A DNA stretch of 64,000 nt from Rhodospirillum rubrum ATCC 11170 (lineage in GTDB: Bacteria; Pseudomonadota; Alphaproteobacteria; Rhodospirillales; Rhodospirillaceae), in NCBI RefSeq assembly GCF_000013085.1, contig NC_007643.1, forward strand, positions 62,001 to 126,000, read 5' to 3'. The notes below the pieces were generated by a model that saw nothing but the letters and a program-made list of their open reading frames with translations, ran no database searches and was not told the DNA's origin. Shown piece by piece: positions 16,835 through 26,700 of this stretch; position 1 is the stretch's first letter, and every line of letters begins with the position of its first letter. A program made the position numbers and the translations under genes.

Positions 16835-17945
16835 CGGTAGGATCCTGGGGTGGGGGGGCGGGTTTGCGGGCTTGCCATAGGCGGTAGGGATCGGCGCGCT
16901 GGTCGTGTTCCTCCATCGAGGTCAGCTCGCCTTTGAGAAAGGCCCCGGCCCGCTCCTCGGCCCGCGAGGGCAGGGGCGCGGCGGGGTTGGCGATCCAGGC
17001 GGCGATATCGTCGAGCACCACCTCGGCCTGCAGGTCGCGGGTTAGCAGGTGCCAGCCCTCGGGATAGACGGCAAGGCGCTGGAGCGGCGGTTCGCCGGGC
17101 AGGCGGCGGGCGACCTCGCGGATCGGTTCGGCCGGGATGATCTGGTCGTTCAGCCCATAGAGCATCAGCACCGGTCCGCCAAGGGCGCCGGCGCGGGCAT
17201 AGGCCTGATCCATGATATCGACAACGCCGCGCATGGCGTCGGTGCGCGTGGCCCGGATCCACAGCGGATCCTCGGCGATGCGGTAGAGCAGCGGCAGATT
17301 GTCGCTGGGATAGCGCTTCAATCCCTTGCCCGACAGCCGCAGCCCGGGCACGACCCGCGAGGCGAGCCACAGCGCCGCCCGGTAGCTCCAGGGCATGGTG
17401 TCGCGCCCCCAGACGGCGGGCGCCGACAGCACCAGGCCGGCGACGAGATCCCGGGGGGCTTCCGGGCCGGTCAGGGCAGTGATGGCGATGGCGCCGCCCA
17501 TGCTTTCGCCCAGCACATACAGCGGGCGTTCGGGGTGGCGGGCGTGGAGGGTGGCGATCGCCTCGCGGGCGTCGCGGACCAGAATGTCGCCGCCCGGCCA
17601 CAACCCCCGTCCCGGCGCCGTTCCGAAGCCGCGCTGGTCATAGGCGTGAACGGCGATGCCGCGCGCCGCCAGGGCTGGGCCGGCGGTCTCGAAGGCGCCG
17701 GAATAATCGTTGAAGCCGTGCAGGGCCAGGATCTCGGCCCGCACCGGCCCCTTGGCCGGCTCCCACGAGCGCAAAGGCAGAACGATGCCGTCCCTGGCGC
17801 GAAACGACAAGGGGGTCATCGCCGCCAAGCCGTCGGGCGGGCCCGAGGGCGCCAGCGCCGGGGCGCAGGCGGCCAGTCCGAGCAGGCCGGCAACAAGCGC
17901 CGCCCGTCCCAAACGCGATCCCCTGGCGCCTCCATTGCCGCTCAC
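16818..17945 (-). CDS. Lipoprotein alpha/beta hydrolase, lysophospholipase-like
   Basis: A 375-residue serine hydrolase of the monoacylglycerol lipase/lysophospholipase type. A lipoprotein signal peptide ends in a lipobox LLGLAAC (Cys27), so the enzyme is probably tethered in the periplasm. The nucleophile elbow is GESMGG near residue 150. The catalytic Asp is likely in YGLNDQIIP and the His in EGWHLLTRD. The start is GTG, and its first bases overlap the stop of the upstream ABC ATPase gene as GTGA, indicating translational coupling. The substrate is not known; coupling to a transporter ATPase suggests envelope lipid handling. Confidence 0.88.
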   Translation of the reverse strand: MSGNGGARGSRLGRAALVAGLLGLAACAPALAPSGPPDGLAAMTPLSFRARDGIVLPLRSWEPAKGPVRAEILALHGFNDYSGAFETAGPALAARGIAVHAYDQRGFGTAPGRGLWPGGDILVRDAREAIATLHARHPERPLYVLGESMGGAIAITALTGPEAPRDLVAGLVLSAPAVWGRDTMPWSYRAALWLASRVVPGLRLSGKGLKRYPSDNLPLLYRIAEDPLWIRATRTDAMRGVVDIMDQAYARAGALGGPVLMLYGLNDQIIPAEPIREVARRLPGEPPLQRLAVYPEGWHLLTRDLQAEVVLDDIAAWIANPAAPLPSRAEERAGAFLKGELTSMEEHDQRADPYRLWQARKPAPPPQDPTVTAPP

Positions 17946-18952
17946 CCGATCTCCTGGGCCCGGTGGTGGCTTGAGGTCAGACGCAGGAAGACATCCTCGA
18001 GGTCGGCTTCGCGGGTCGTCAGATCGGCGATGGTCAGGCCGCCGGCGCGCGCCGCGTCGAGGATGCGGGCCATCGGCAGCGAACTGGGGTGATAGGTGAT
18101 CACCAGATGATAGGGATCGCGCAACTCGGCGCCGAGCGCCGCCAGGGCCGGGGGCGGGGCGTCAAGCGGTTGGGCGAGCCGCAGGGTCAGGCTTTTGTTA
18201 TCGAGGCGGCCCAACAGGGTGGTCGTTGGTTCGCTGACCACCACCTTGCCGTGATCGATGATGGCGATGCGGTCACACAGCTCCTCGGCCTCCTCCAGGT
18301 AATGGGTGGTCAGAAGAACGGTGGTTCCCCGGGCGTTCAGGTCGCGCACATAGGCCCAAAGCTGCTGGCGCAATTCGATGTCGACGCCGGCGGTGGGTTC
18401 ATCGAGCACCAGGATCGGCGGGGAATGGACCATCGCCTTGGCCACCAGCAAGCGCCGACGCATGCCGCCCGACAGGGTGCGCGAATAGGCGTCGGCCTTA
18501 TCCTCCAGCCCGACGGCGCGCAGGATCTCCAGCGTCCGCCGCTCGGCCTTGGGAACGCCATACAGGCCGGCCTGCACATCGAGCATCTCGCGCGGGGTGA
18601 AGAAGGGATCGAAGCTCAGTTCCTGGGGAACGATGCCGATGGCGCAGCGCGCGGCGCGCTCGTCGGTGTCGATGTCGTTGCCCCAGATCCGCACCCGGCC
18701 CGAGGTCTTGCGCACAAGCCCGGCCATGATGTTGATCAGGGTCGATTTGCCCGCGCCATTGGGGCCGAGCAGGCCAAAGAACGAGCCGCGCGGGATGGCC
18801 AGCGACAGCGACTCCAGCGCGACCTTGCCGCCGCCATAGACCTTGCGCAGGGCATCGATCTCGATGGCGTTGTCGGGCAGACCGCTGACGGGGGCGCGAT
18901 CGAAGGCGGCCGGAACGGAGGCGGAGGAGGGGAGGGAGGGGGAGGACGACAT
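17942..18952 (-). CDS. ABC-2 type transporter ATP-binding protein
   Basis: A 336-residue ABC ATPase with Walker A GPNGAGKST, Q loop VPQELSFD, signature LSGGM, Walker B ILVLDEPTAGVD and H loop TTHYLEEAEEL. This pattern is of the DrrA/CcmA/YadG type, which usually pairs with an ABC-2 permease. The C-terminal extension (residues 250-336) is also typical of that group. The start MSSSPSLP at 18952 is favoured; longer in-frame starts run into a GC-rich leader. No permease gene is adjacent. The downstream gene is a lipoprotein hydrolase overlapping by 4 bp. Confidence 0.9.
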   Translation of the reverse strand: MSSSPSLPSSASVPAAFDRAPVSGLPDNAIEIDALRKVYGGGKVALESLSLAIPRGSFFGLLGPNGAGKSTLINIMAGLVRKTSGRVRIWGNDIDTDERAARCAIGIVPQELSFDPFFTPREMLDVQAGLYGVPKAERRTLEILRAVGLEDKADAYSRTLSGGMRRRLLVAKAMVHSPPILVLDEPTAGVDIELRQQLWAYVRDLNARGTTVLLTTHYLEEAEELCDRIAIIDHGKVVVSEPTTTLLGRLDNKSLTLRLAQPLDAPPPALAALGAELRDPYHLVITYHPSSLPMARILDAARAGGLTIADLTTREADLEDVFLRLTSSHHRAQEIG

Positions 18953-19115
18953 CAAAACCTTGGGGTCTCTCTGGGGTTGGCGACCGGCGGCGGGCCTGTG
19001 TTTTAGCGTTGCGCCGACCATCGCAAGGGGTATCATCCGGGTCCGCGGAGGGCGACGGCCCGACTTAAGGCGTTCGGCTCGCCGCGTCAGACCCCCCGAA
19101 CGAAAGGGAGCACCG

Positions 19116-19319
19116 ATGTCCCACGAGCCCACTTTTCCGGTCACGGAAACCGTGACCGTCGAGTCTTTGACGGTCGTCTGCGACGGCGGTGGCGGGGCGC
19201 TCGGCCACCCCGCTATTTATCTGCACATCAAACCGGCGATCGGCAAGGTCTGCTGTCCCTATTGCTCGCGCTCTTATGTCGCCAGCCCCCAGGCGCTGAC
19301 CGCCGCGCCGGCCCATTAA
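19116..19319 (+). CDS. CHCC zinc-finger domain protein
   Basis: A 67-residue protein with the zinc-finger CHCC pattern: a Cys in VVCDGGGGALGHP, the His of GHP, and CPYC near the C-terminus (VCCPYCSRSYV). The domain resembles the NDUFS6 accessory subunit of complex I, and small proteins of this type are widespread in alphaproteobacteria. Zinc binding is inferred. The ATG at 19116 has GGGAG 6 nt upstream. Its TAA stop overlaps the stop codon of the convergent EamA transporter by 3 bp. Confidence 0.88.
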   Translation: MSHEPTFPVTETVTVESLTVVCDGGGGALGHPAIYLHIKPAIGKVCCPYCSRSYVASPQALTAAPAH

Positions 19320-20242
19320 GGGGCTTCGGCCTCAAGGACCTTGGGCCGACGGTTGACGATGGTTTCGCGGTGGAGGATGTAAAGCCCGCTGCCGATGATC
19401 AGCGGCAATCCCATCAGCGACGAGGGCGAGGGCAAGTCGCCAAACAGGAACCAGCCCGCCGCCACCGCCCAGATCAGATAACTGTAATCAAATGGGGCGA
19501 CGGTGGAGGCCGGGGCGAGGCGCATGGCCTGGGTCATGCTGAGCATCGCCAGCCCGCCGACCATCCCCAAAATCAGCAACATCGCCAGATCGCCCGGGTC
19601 GGGCGTCACCCATACCGCCGGCATCGCCGGCAGGACCAGCAGCGGCGAGAACAGCGTGAACCAGAAGGAACTGGTGGCGCTGGTCATGATCTGGCCCTGC
19701 AGCCGCAGAATGATCATCAGCACCGCATAACACAAGGTGCCGCCGACGGCGAAGAGGGCGTACTGCGAGAGCACCCCGCCGCCGGGGCGCAAGATCACCA
19801 GAACGCCGGCGAAGCCGACCAGCAGGGCCAACCAGCGCCGGGGGCCGACCCGTTCCTTGAGCAGAACGATCGACAATAGGGTGACCATGAGCGGCGAGGA
19901 GAAATTGATCGCCGCCACATCGGCCAGCGACATCTTGGCGATGGCCATGAAGAACAAGGTGACCGCCGTCGTTCCCAGCACCACGCGCAGCGCCAGCAGC
20001 CGCGGCTGAATCAGCCGGCGGTGGCTGGCGGGCTGGCGGAGAAAGACCGGGGTCAGCACGATCAGGGCGCCGAGCGAGCGGAACAGCACGATCAGCAGGA
20101 TCGGCTGACCGGCGCTCAGCAGCTTGGCCAGAGTATCCATGATGGCGAACAGCGCCATCGCCAATACGATAAACCCAATGGCGGCCAAGGGATTGTCACG
20201 CCGGGCGCCCACAGCGGGGAGGCCGGTTGGGAGAGATGTCAT
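19316..20242 (-). CDS. EamA/DMT family transporter
   Basis: A 308-residue inner-membrane protein of the drug/metabolite transporter superfamily. It has about ten hydrophobic segments arranged as two EamA repeats (near residues 20-155 and 165-295). The segments GVLVILRPGGG and FDYSYLIWAVAAGWFLFGD match the conserved ends of the repeats. The substrate cannot be predicted. The start MTSLPTG at 20242 precedes the first membrane segment by 18 residues. A good -35-like TTGACA lies on the minus strand at 20286-20281, but a convincing -10 box was not found. Confidence 0.88.
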   Translation of the reverse strand: MTSLPTGLPAVGARRDNPLAAIGFIVLAMALFAIMDTLAKLLSAGQPILLIVLFRSLGALIVLTPVFLRQPASHRRLIQPRLLALRVVLGTTAVTLFFMAIAKMSLADVAAINFSSPLMVTLLSIVLLKERVGPRRWLALLVGFAGVLVILRPGGGVLSQYALFAVGGTLCYAVLMIILRLQGQIMTSATSSFWFTLFSPLLVLPAMPAVWVTPDPGDLAMLLILGMVGGLAMLSMTQAMRLAPASTVAPFDYSYLIWAVAAGWFLFGDLPSPSSLMGLPLIIGSGLYILHRETIVNRRPKVLEAEAP

Positions 20243-20638
20243 GAGAAGGACCGGGTTGTCCAGTAGGGGTTGAGCAGACTTGTCAACACCATTTGGAGGT
20301 TTGCAATTCATTTGCGATCAGAGTTAATATTTTCTCGCTACAAGTCGGTGGTCAAGGGTCTTCCCCTCGGGGATCGGTGACATCATATAGAAAATAGGAT
20401 GGCCAGAGATCCGCCCCAGGGCTCCAGCGGAGCCGGTGGCGGACTGGAAAACGGCTCGATCGCAGACTCGCCGACTAGGACATTCGTCCGCGCGGCGGGA
20501 ACGACACTATCCGGGAGAGAGCGCCCGGTCAAAAAAGGGCCCCTGGGTCAAAGGGGGATCGCGCGATGGCCCGTCGGGTAGGGCGCCAAAGCGCGGCAGG
20601 TGACGAACCGATTTCTGGGTAAGATGGGAGACGAGCAC
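20243..20638. other. Intergenic region, no gene seen
   Basis: This 396-bp region separates the divergent EamA gene and the unknown 87-residue protein. The part between about 20295 and 20400 is clearly more AT-rich than its surroundings, as expected for promoters. A short reading frame starting near 20399 runs through it but has no recognisable content or ribosome-binding site. No repeat or strong hairpin was seen. Confidence 0.4.
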
Positions 20639-20902
20639 ATGACCACGGCAGCACTGCGTAAGCGACGGGACGATCTGCTTTCGATGCCGCACAGGGTGTC
20701 CGCCAAGGAGGGACTTTCGTCGTCGTTCTCCCGTACCTGTCCCGATCCTTTTATCACCGGGCCCTATGCCTGGGACGAGGAGCCCTTGATCAGCGATCTT
20801 CTCCAAGACGATCTGATGCGCTCGATGATGAGCAGCGACGGTGTCGGCGACGAGATTCTGTCGGCCCTGATCGACCACGCCCGGGTGCGCCTCGCCGGGT
20901 GA
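20639..20902 (+). CDS. Hypothetical protein, 87 residues
   Basis: I do not recognise this family. The ATG at 20639 (MTTAALRKR) has GGGAG 8 nt upstream. The product is soluble and charged, without a signal peptide or membrane segment. The N-terminal third is basic (LRKRRDD), and the C-terminal half is acidic with likely helices (DEEPLISDLLQDDLMRSMMSS and ILSALIDHARVRLAG). A strong intrinsic terminator follows 47 bp after the stop, which supports a real transcription unit. It stands alone, next to htpG on the other strand. Confidence 0.65.
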   Translation: MTTAALRKRRDDLLSMPHRVSAKEGLSSSFSRTCPDPFITGPYAWDEEPLISDLLQDDLMRSMMSSDGVGDEILSALIDHARVRLAG

Positions 20903-20948
20903 CCCTGGCCGGATAATTTTTTTGACGATCGACGCTGAGTGACACGCA

Positions 20949-20982
20949 CCCCGCCCCCCGATGATCGGAGGGCGGGGTTTTT
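20949..20982 (+). terminator. Intrinsic terminator
   Basis: CCCCGCCCCCCGAT and ATCGGAGGGCGGGG form a 14-bp stem with one mismatch, followed by TTTTT on the plus strand. It lies 47 bp after the 87-residue protein gene and 22 bp before the 3' end of the convergent htpG. The T-run is only on the plus strand, so it serves the small gene. Confidence 0.9.
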
Positions 20983-21003
20983 GTCGTCTGGTCGGTGGCA
21001 GGC

Positions 21004-22884
21004 TTAGATCAGGCCCTTACCCATCACCTCGGTCAGGCGGCGGGCGAAGGCGATGGCATCGGCCGGAGCCTCGCCTTCCAGAATGCGCGCCTGATCCATC
21101 AGCAGCAGGGCGGCTTCGTCAACGCTGCCGCCGGTCGCGGCGCGCTCGGCCAGGGTTTTGACCAAGGCGTGGCGCGGATTGATCTCGAGCACCCGGTCGC
21201 CCGACAGCTCGCTGCCCTGATTGGCCTGACGCAGCAGCTTTTGCAGATGCAGGCTCATCGCCCCTTCCTTGGCGACAAGGCAGACCGGGCTATCGGTCAG
21301 GCGGGCGGACACCCGCACGTCGGCCACCGCCGTGCCCAGGGCGGCCTTCATCGCCGCGATCAAGGCGTCCATCTTGGCGGTCTCGGCCGGGGCGTGCTCG
21401 GCGTCATCGGGGGGCTGCTTGCCGTCGATCAGCGCCAGCCGTTCCAGATCGGCCGATCCTTGGGCGACCGCCTTCAAGGCGGTGTCGCCGACCTTGGGCA
21501 CGGCGCTGACCCAGAATTCATCGATGGGATCGGTCAGCAACAGCACCTCGACGCCGCGGGCCACGAAGCCTTCGACCTGCGGGCTGCGCGCCAGGGCGGT
21601 CGCGTCGTCGCCGGTGATGTAATAGAGCGCCGACTGGCCTTCCTTCATCCGGCCGATCACCGTTTCAAGAGACACCGGGGTGTCGGAGGCGGTGGTGCGG
21701 AAGCGGGCGAGGGCGACCAGATCCTCCTTGCGCTCGAAATCCTCGTAGATGCCTTCCTTGAGGACGGCGCCGAAGTTTTCCCAGAAGGTCAGATAGGCGC
21801 TTTCATCGTCGCGGGCGCGCTTGGCCAGATCATCGATCAGACGCTTGGTCAGGCCGCCCTTGATCTTGCGCAGGCGCGGGTCGTCCTGGAGCATTTCGCG
21901 GCTGACGTTGAGCGGCAGATCCGAGGAATCGACCACGCCGCGCACGAAGCGCAGATAGGACGGCAGAAGCTCTTCGCAGTCATCGGTGATGAACACCCGG
22001 TTGACATACAGCTTCACCCGGGGCTTGCGGTCCTGGGTGAACAGGTCGAAGGGCTGCTGGCCGGGAACGAACAGCAAGGCGGTGTATTCAAGCTTGCCTT
22101 CGGCCCGGTAGTGAAGGGTGTGCCAGGGCGTTTCGAAGCCATGGGCGACATGGTGATAGAACTCGGCGTATTGCTCGTCGGTGATCTGGTCGCGCGGCCG
22201 CGTCCACAGGGCGCTGGCCTCGTTCAGCCGCTCGGGCTCGCCCTCCTTGCCGGCGTAATCCACCGGAATGGCGATGTGGTCGGAGTAGGTCTTGACGATC
22301 TCGCGCAGGCGGTGCTCGTCAAGGAAATCGCGGGCGTCCTCGCGCAGATGAAGGGTGATCGCCGCGCCACGGCCCGCGCCCTCGACCTCGCTGACCGAAA
22401 AGCTGCCCTTGCCGTCCGAACTCCAGCGCCAGCCCTGGGCCTCGCCGGCACGCCGGGTGACCACCTCGACCTTATCGGCGACCATGAAGGCGGAATAGAA
22501 GCCGACGCCGAACTGGCCGATCAGCGAGACATCGCCGCTCGCCGCCTGGCTTTTGGCCTTCAGGGCCTCGGCGAAGGCCTGGGTGCCCGAGCGGGCGATG
22601 GTGCCCAGGTTCTCGATCAATTCGTGGCGGTTCATGCCGATGCCGTTATCGGCGATGGTCAGGGTGCCGGCCTCGGCGTCGATCGACAGCCGAATGCGGA
22701 ACGCGCCGTCGCCCTCGAGCAGGGCCGGCTGGGTCAGCCCTTCATAACGCAGCTTGTCGCAGGCGTCCGAGGCGTTCGAGATCAATTCCCTGAGGAAGAT
22801 CTTGCGGTCGGAGTAAAGCGAATGGACGACGATATCGAGAAGTTTGGAGACCTCCGCCTGGAAGGAGAGCGTTTCCTCGGACAT
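21004..22884 (-). CDS. htpG: Molecular chaperone HtpG (Hsp90)
   Basis: A 626-residue Hsp90, the normal bacterial length. The N-terminal GHKL ATPase domain has IFLRELISNASDACDK, the DNGIGM motif and the GQFGVGFYSAFMVADK loop. The middle domain has the conserved LPLNVSREMLQ, and the C-terminal dimerisation domain follows. The ATG at 22884 (MSEETLSFQAEV) is the family start; AGGG is about 13 nt upstream. It is a monocistronic unit. A heat-shock-type promoter candidate lies about 90 bp upstream. HtpG assists folding and remodelling of client proteins under stress. Confidence 0.97.
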   Translation of the reverse strand: MSEETLSFQAEVSKLLDIVVHSLYSDRKIFLRELISNASDACDKLRYEGLTQPALLEGDGAFRIRLSIDAEAGTLTIADNGIGMNRHELIENLGTIARSGTQAFAEALKAKSQAASGDVSLIGQFGVGFYSAFMVADKVEVVTRRAGEAQGWRWSSDGKGSFSVSEVEGAGRGAAITLHLREDARDFLDEHRLREIVKTYSDHIAIPVDYAGKEGEPERLNEASALWTRPRDQITDEQYAEFYHHVAHGFETPWHTLHYRAEGKLEYTALLFVPGQQPFDLFTQDRKPRVKLYVNRVFITDDCEELLPSYLRFVRGVVDSSDLPLNVSREMLQDDPRLRKIKGGLTKRLIDDLAKRARDDESAYLTFWENFGAVLKEGIYEDFERKEDLVALARFRTTASDTPVSLETVIGRMKEGQSALYYITGDDATALARSPQVEGFVARGVEVLLLTDPIDEFWVSAVPKVGDTALKAVAQGSADLERLALIDGKQPPDDAEHAPAETAKMDALIAAMKAALGTAVADVRVSARLTDSPVCLVAKEGAMSLHLQKLLRQANQGSELSGDRVLEINPRHALVKTLAERAATGGSVDEAALLLMDQARILEGEAPADAIAFARRLTEVMGKGLI

Positions 22885-23296
22885 GGCCGGTTCAATCCCT
22901 GCTTGCTGATGTCGAGCTTGCCTGATGCGGGCCTTTCGCGAGATTACCCCGCTTGACCCCGGCGGCGAGACATATGAGGCAGACAGCCGTCGAGTGCAAG
23001 ACACGAAGGGCGCCCACTACGGGAACGGGCGGTTTCGCGGTTGACCCGCCGGTTGTTTCGGGCGGCATTTTTATAAGTAAAACAGCGACGAACGCGAAAA
23101 AGGGAGACAACCTCCATCCTCTCGTGGAACACTCGTCCCGTCCGTCCAGTTACGCTTGGGTGGACCCCGCCCAAGGCTCTTGCCCGACGAGGACCAACGG
23201 CCGGCCGCCCCCTTCCGGGGTCGGGGGCTTGGCGTCTCGGAAGCAACGTCTTGGCGGGCGGGGTTGCCTTTAGCTGGGATTTCCAGGGAGAGCTCC
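22885..23296. other. Divergent intergenic region between htpG and hpf
   Basis: There is no gene in these 412 bases. The minus-strand htpG promoter candidate is at 22971-23000. On the hpf side a TATAAG sequence near 23072-23077 lies in an AT-rich patch about 220 bp before hpf and may be part of a promoter, but the spacing to a TTGACC at 23041 is too long for a standard site. Both flanking genes are stress-linked. Confidence 0.45.
22971..23000 (-). promoter_or_regulatory. Candidate heat-shock-type promoter of htpG
   Basis: Read on the minus strand, CTTGCAC is followed after 17 bases by CATATG. This fits both a housekeeping promoter and the alphaproteobacterial RpoH pattern (CTTG...CCATAT-like). 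It would start transcription about 80 bases before the htpG ATG. htpG is a known RpoH target in related bacteria. Confidence 0.5.
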
Positions 23297-23677
23297 ATGC
23301 AAATTCCCGTGCAGATCGTTTTTCGCGGTATCGATCACTCCGACGCCGTGGAAGAAAGAATTCGTGAAAAAGCCGCCAAGCTGGAGCAGTTTCATAAAAA
23401 CATAACCGCCTGCCGGGTGGTTGTGGAAATGCACCATAAAAATACCTCGCATGTTCATAAGCGCGGTGAGCCGTTCCTTATCTCCGTTCAGGTTTCGGTA
23501 CCGGGCGAAGACCTGAACGCCGTCAGCTCTCATGGAAAGGATGCCGACCTGAAAGCCCATGAGGACGTGGGCATCGCCTTGCGCGATGCTTTCGAATCCA
23601 TGGAGCGTCAACTCCGTGATATCGCCGAGCGCAAGAGGGCCGAACAAAAGGTCGAAGCCAAGGTGATGCCCGAGTAG
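23297..23677 (+). CDS. hpf: Short ribosome hibernation promoting factor (HPF/RaiA family)
   Basis: A 126-residue protein with one S30AE domain. It has the opening MQIPVQIVFRGIDHSDAVEERI, the strand region CRVVVEMHHKNTSHVHKRGEPF and a basic C-terminal helix (ERQLRDIAERKRAEQK). It lacks the second domain of long HPF, so it belongs to the short HPF/YfiA class that binds the small subunit and silences or dimerises ribosomes in stationary phase. The ATG at 23297 has GGGAG 7 nt upstream. It stands alone, not next to rpoN as in many bacteria. Confidence 0.88.
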   Translation: MQIPVQIVFRGIDHSDAVEERIREKAAKLEQFHKNITACRVVVEMHHKNTSHVHKRGEPFLISVQVSVPGEDLNAVSSHGKDADLKAHEDVGIALRDAFESMERQLRDIAERKRAEQKVEAKVMPE

Positions 23678-23793
23678 GCGCGGGCGCTCCGGCCCTTTCG
23701 GGGGGATCTCCGGGGGTCGGTTGATTACGCCGAGGCTGCGGGCCGAAACGCGCACTTGTAATTTCGGACCGCGCGCGGGAGGGTGTGCCTGTC

Positions 23794-26700
23794 ATGACGG
23801 ACCCAGGCACACCGACCCGCATCACCGCCGTTCTCGGCCCGACCAATACGGGCAAGACCCATCTCGCGATGGAGCGCATGCTTGGCCATGCCTCGGGGAT
23901 GATCGGCTTTCCCTTACGGCTTCTCGCCCGCGAGAATTACGACAAGGCCGTGCGCCGGGTTGGCGCCTCCCGGGTGGCCTTGGTCACCGGCGAGGAAAAG
24001 ATCCTTCCCCCCCGCCCCAGTTATTTCATCTGCACCGTTGAAAGCATGCCGATCGACCGCCGGGTCGATTTCCTGGCGATCGACGAGATCCAGCTGTGCG
24101 GCGATCCCGAACGCGGCCACCTGTTCACCGAACGCCTGCTCAACGCCCGGGGGCGCGAGGAAACCATGTTCCTTGGCGCCGAGACCATGGCGCCGCTGAT
24201 CCGCAAGCTGGTGCCCGGCTGCCAGTTCGACACCCGGCCCCGTTTCTCGCAACTGACCTATAACGGCCATCGCAAGCTGACGCGGTTGCCCCCGCGTTCG
24301 GCGGTGGTCGCCTTTTCGGCCGATGACGTCTACGCCATCGCCGAGCTGGTGCGGCGCCAGCGCGGCGGGGCGGCGGTGGTGATGGGCGCCCTGTCGCCGC
24401 GCACCCGCAACGCCCAGGTCGCGCTCTATCAATCGGGCGAAGTGGATTATCTGGTGGCCACCGATGCCATCGGCATGGGGCTGAACATGGATGTCGACCA
24501 TGTGGCCTTTGCCGCCCTGTCGAAATTCGACGGCCAGGGCCAGCGCGGATTGAGCGCCCAGGAGGTCGCCCAGATCGCCGGCCGCGCCGGGCGCCATATG
24601 AACGATGGCACCTTCGGCGTCACCGGCGATGCCGGGCCGATCGCCGAGGATACGGTCGCCCGGGTGGAAACCCATGCCTTCGCCCCCCTGCGCCAGATCT
24701 TCTGGCGCAATCCCCGGCTTGATTTCCGCTCGGTCGAGGCCTTGCTGAAGTCGCTGGGCGCCGCGCCCCCCGACGAGGGGCTGATGCGGCCAAGACGGGC
24801 CGAGGACCAGCAGGCCCTGGAGATTCTGGCCCAGGATCCCGAGATCGCCCAGGCCGCCGTCGGCCCGCAAAAAGTGGGGCTGCTGTGGGACGTGTGCCGG
24901 ATTCCCGATTTCCGCAAACTGCGCGCCGAGACCCATGTCCGGCTGCTTGGACAGATTTTTCGCCATTTAACCGCCGGAAATCGACGATTACCCGATGATT
25001 TTGTCGCCGGACATGCGAAACGCATGGACCGAAACGACGGCGACATCCATGCTCTGGTTGATCGCATAGCCGGAATACGGGTATGGACCTATGTGTCCCA
25101 CCAAGGGGACTGGCTTGGCGACCCGGGGTATTGGCAGGAGGCGACGCGGGCCATAGAGGACCGTTTGTCCGATGCTCTGCACGAAAAGCTGACTCAGCGG
25201 TTTGTCGATAGACGAACCGCGACCCTCATGCGTCGTCTGGGAGAACGCGCGATGCTCGACGCTGATGTGGCGGCCACCGATGGCCGTGTGAATGTGGAAG
25301 GCCACGATGTGGGCCGGTTGGAAGGGTTGACCTTCCATGCCGAGGCCACGGGTGGGCGCGAGGGGGACAAGGCCGTCCTCAACGCCGCCCAAAAGGCGCT
25401 GCGCCGGGAAATCGGCGAGCGGGTTCAACGTCTGGCTGCTGACGACGATCCGGTCTTCTCCCTTGATCCCGCCGGCCAACTGCTGTGGCGGGGTGCGCCG
25501 GTTGCCCGGCTTGAGAAGGGGCCCGAGGTGCTGCGGCCGCTGGTGACCCTGCCCGCCGAAAGCCTGCTCGACGCGGCCCAGGCCGAGGCGGTGAAAACCC
25601 GCCTTGAGGCTTGGGTGAAGCATCACCTGGGCACGCGTCTGAAGCCGCTGTTCGCCCTTGATCTCGCCCCGCTTAAAGGCGCGGCGCGCGGGTTGGCTTT
25701 CCAGCTGGCGGAAAATCTGGGCACGCTGTCGCGCTCGGCGGCCAATGAGCATGTGGACGGACAGGTGCGGGCGCTTTCGGAAGCCGACCGCAAGGCCCTG
25801 GCCCGCGCCGGGGTGCGCCTTGGCGTCGAATGCCTGTTCATGCCCGATTTGCTCAAGCCCGATCCCCAGCGCCTGCTGGCGGTTCTGTGGCGGATCGATG
25901 CCGGCCGTCATGGCGGCGACGTTCCCGCCGATGGCCGGGTGTCGTTCCCGGTGGACAAGCGTGTTCCGCATGCGTTCTACCATGCCATCGGTTATCGCGT
26001 GGTTGGCGATACCGCCGTGCGGGTGGATATGATCGAACGCTTCGCCGCCGATGTGCGCCGGTTGGTGCGCGACGCCTTGCCGGCCAAGGGCAAGCCCGCG
26101 GACGTGTCGGCGACCCCGGCGGAGGCCGCGCCCGAAACGGCCGCCGACTCGGCCGGCGCGGGCGGTGATGCCGCGACGCCGACGCCTGTCGTCGATGCCA
26201 CGACGCCGACGTCCGTCGTCGATGCCACGACGCCGACGTCCGTCGTCGATGCCGCGCCGGAAACCCCGGGTAACGCGCCCATCGACACCCCGGCCGTCGC
26301 GGTCGCCGCCGTCGAGGGTCCCTCGACCGAGGCGAGCGCCGAGCCGACGGAAGCTCCTGAAGCCGCCGCCGAAGCCGCCCCCGAAGCCGCCGTCGAGGCG
26401 GATCGGGCCGGCGAGGGCGGGGAAGAGGCAACGGCGGCCGCCGGCCCGACGGGTCGTCCGGCCAAGCCCGAGCCGCCCCAGGCGCGCGAGGGTGAGGTTC
26501 ACCTGCCTCCCGATATGCTGCCGCCGCTGGGCATCGGCGCCGAGGAGGGCGTTGGCGTGCTGACCGCCCTTGGCTATGGGGTGCGGCTGGAAGCCGGGGC
26601 GCTGTTCTTGCGGCCGCGTCGGCGCAAGGTCAGCCACGGTCATGGCCATGCCCATGGCGCCGGCCAGGCGCCCGGGCGGTCCCAGGGCGGCCGCGGGCGT

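Noticed and set aside
20261-20286. Complete -35/-10 promoter of the EamA transporter
   Set aside because: TTGACA is perfect, but no acceptable -10 hexamer lies at 16-18 bp.
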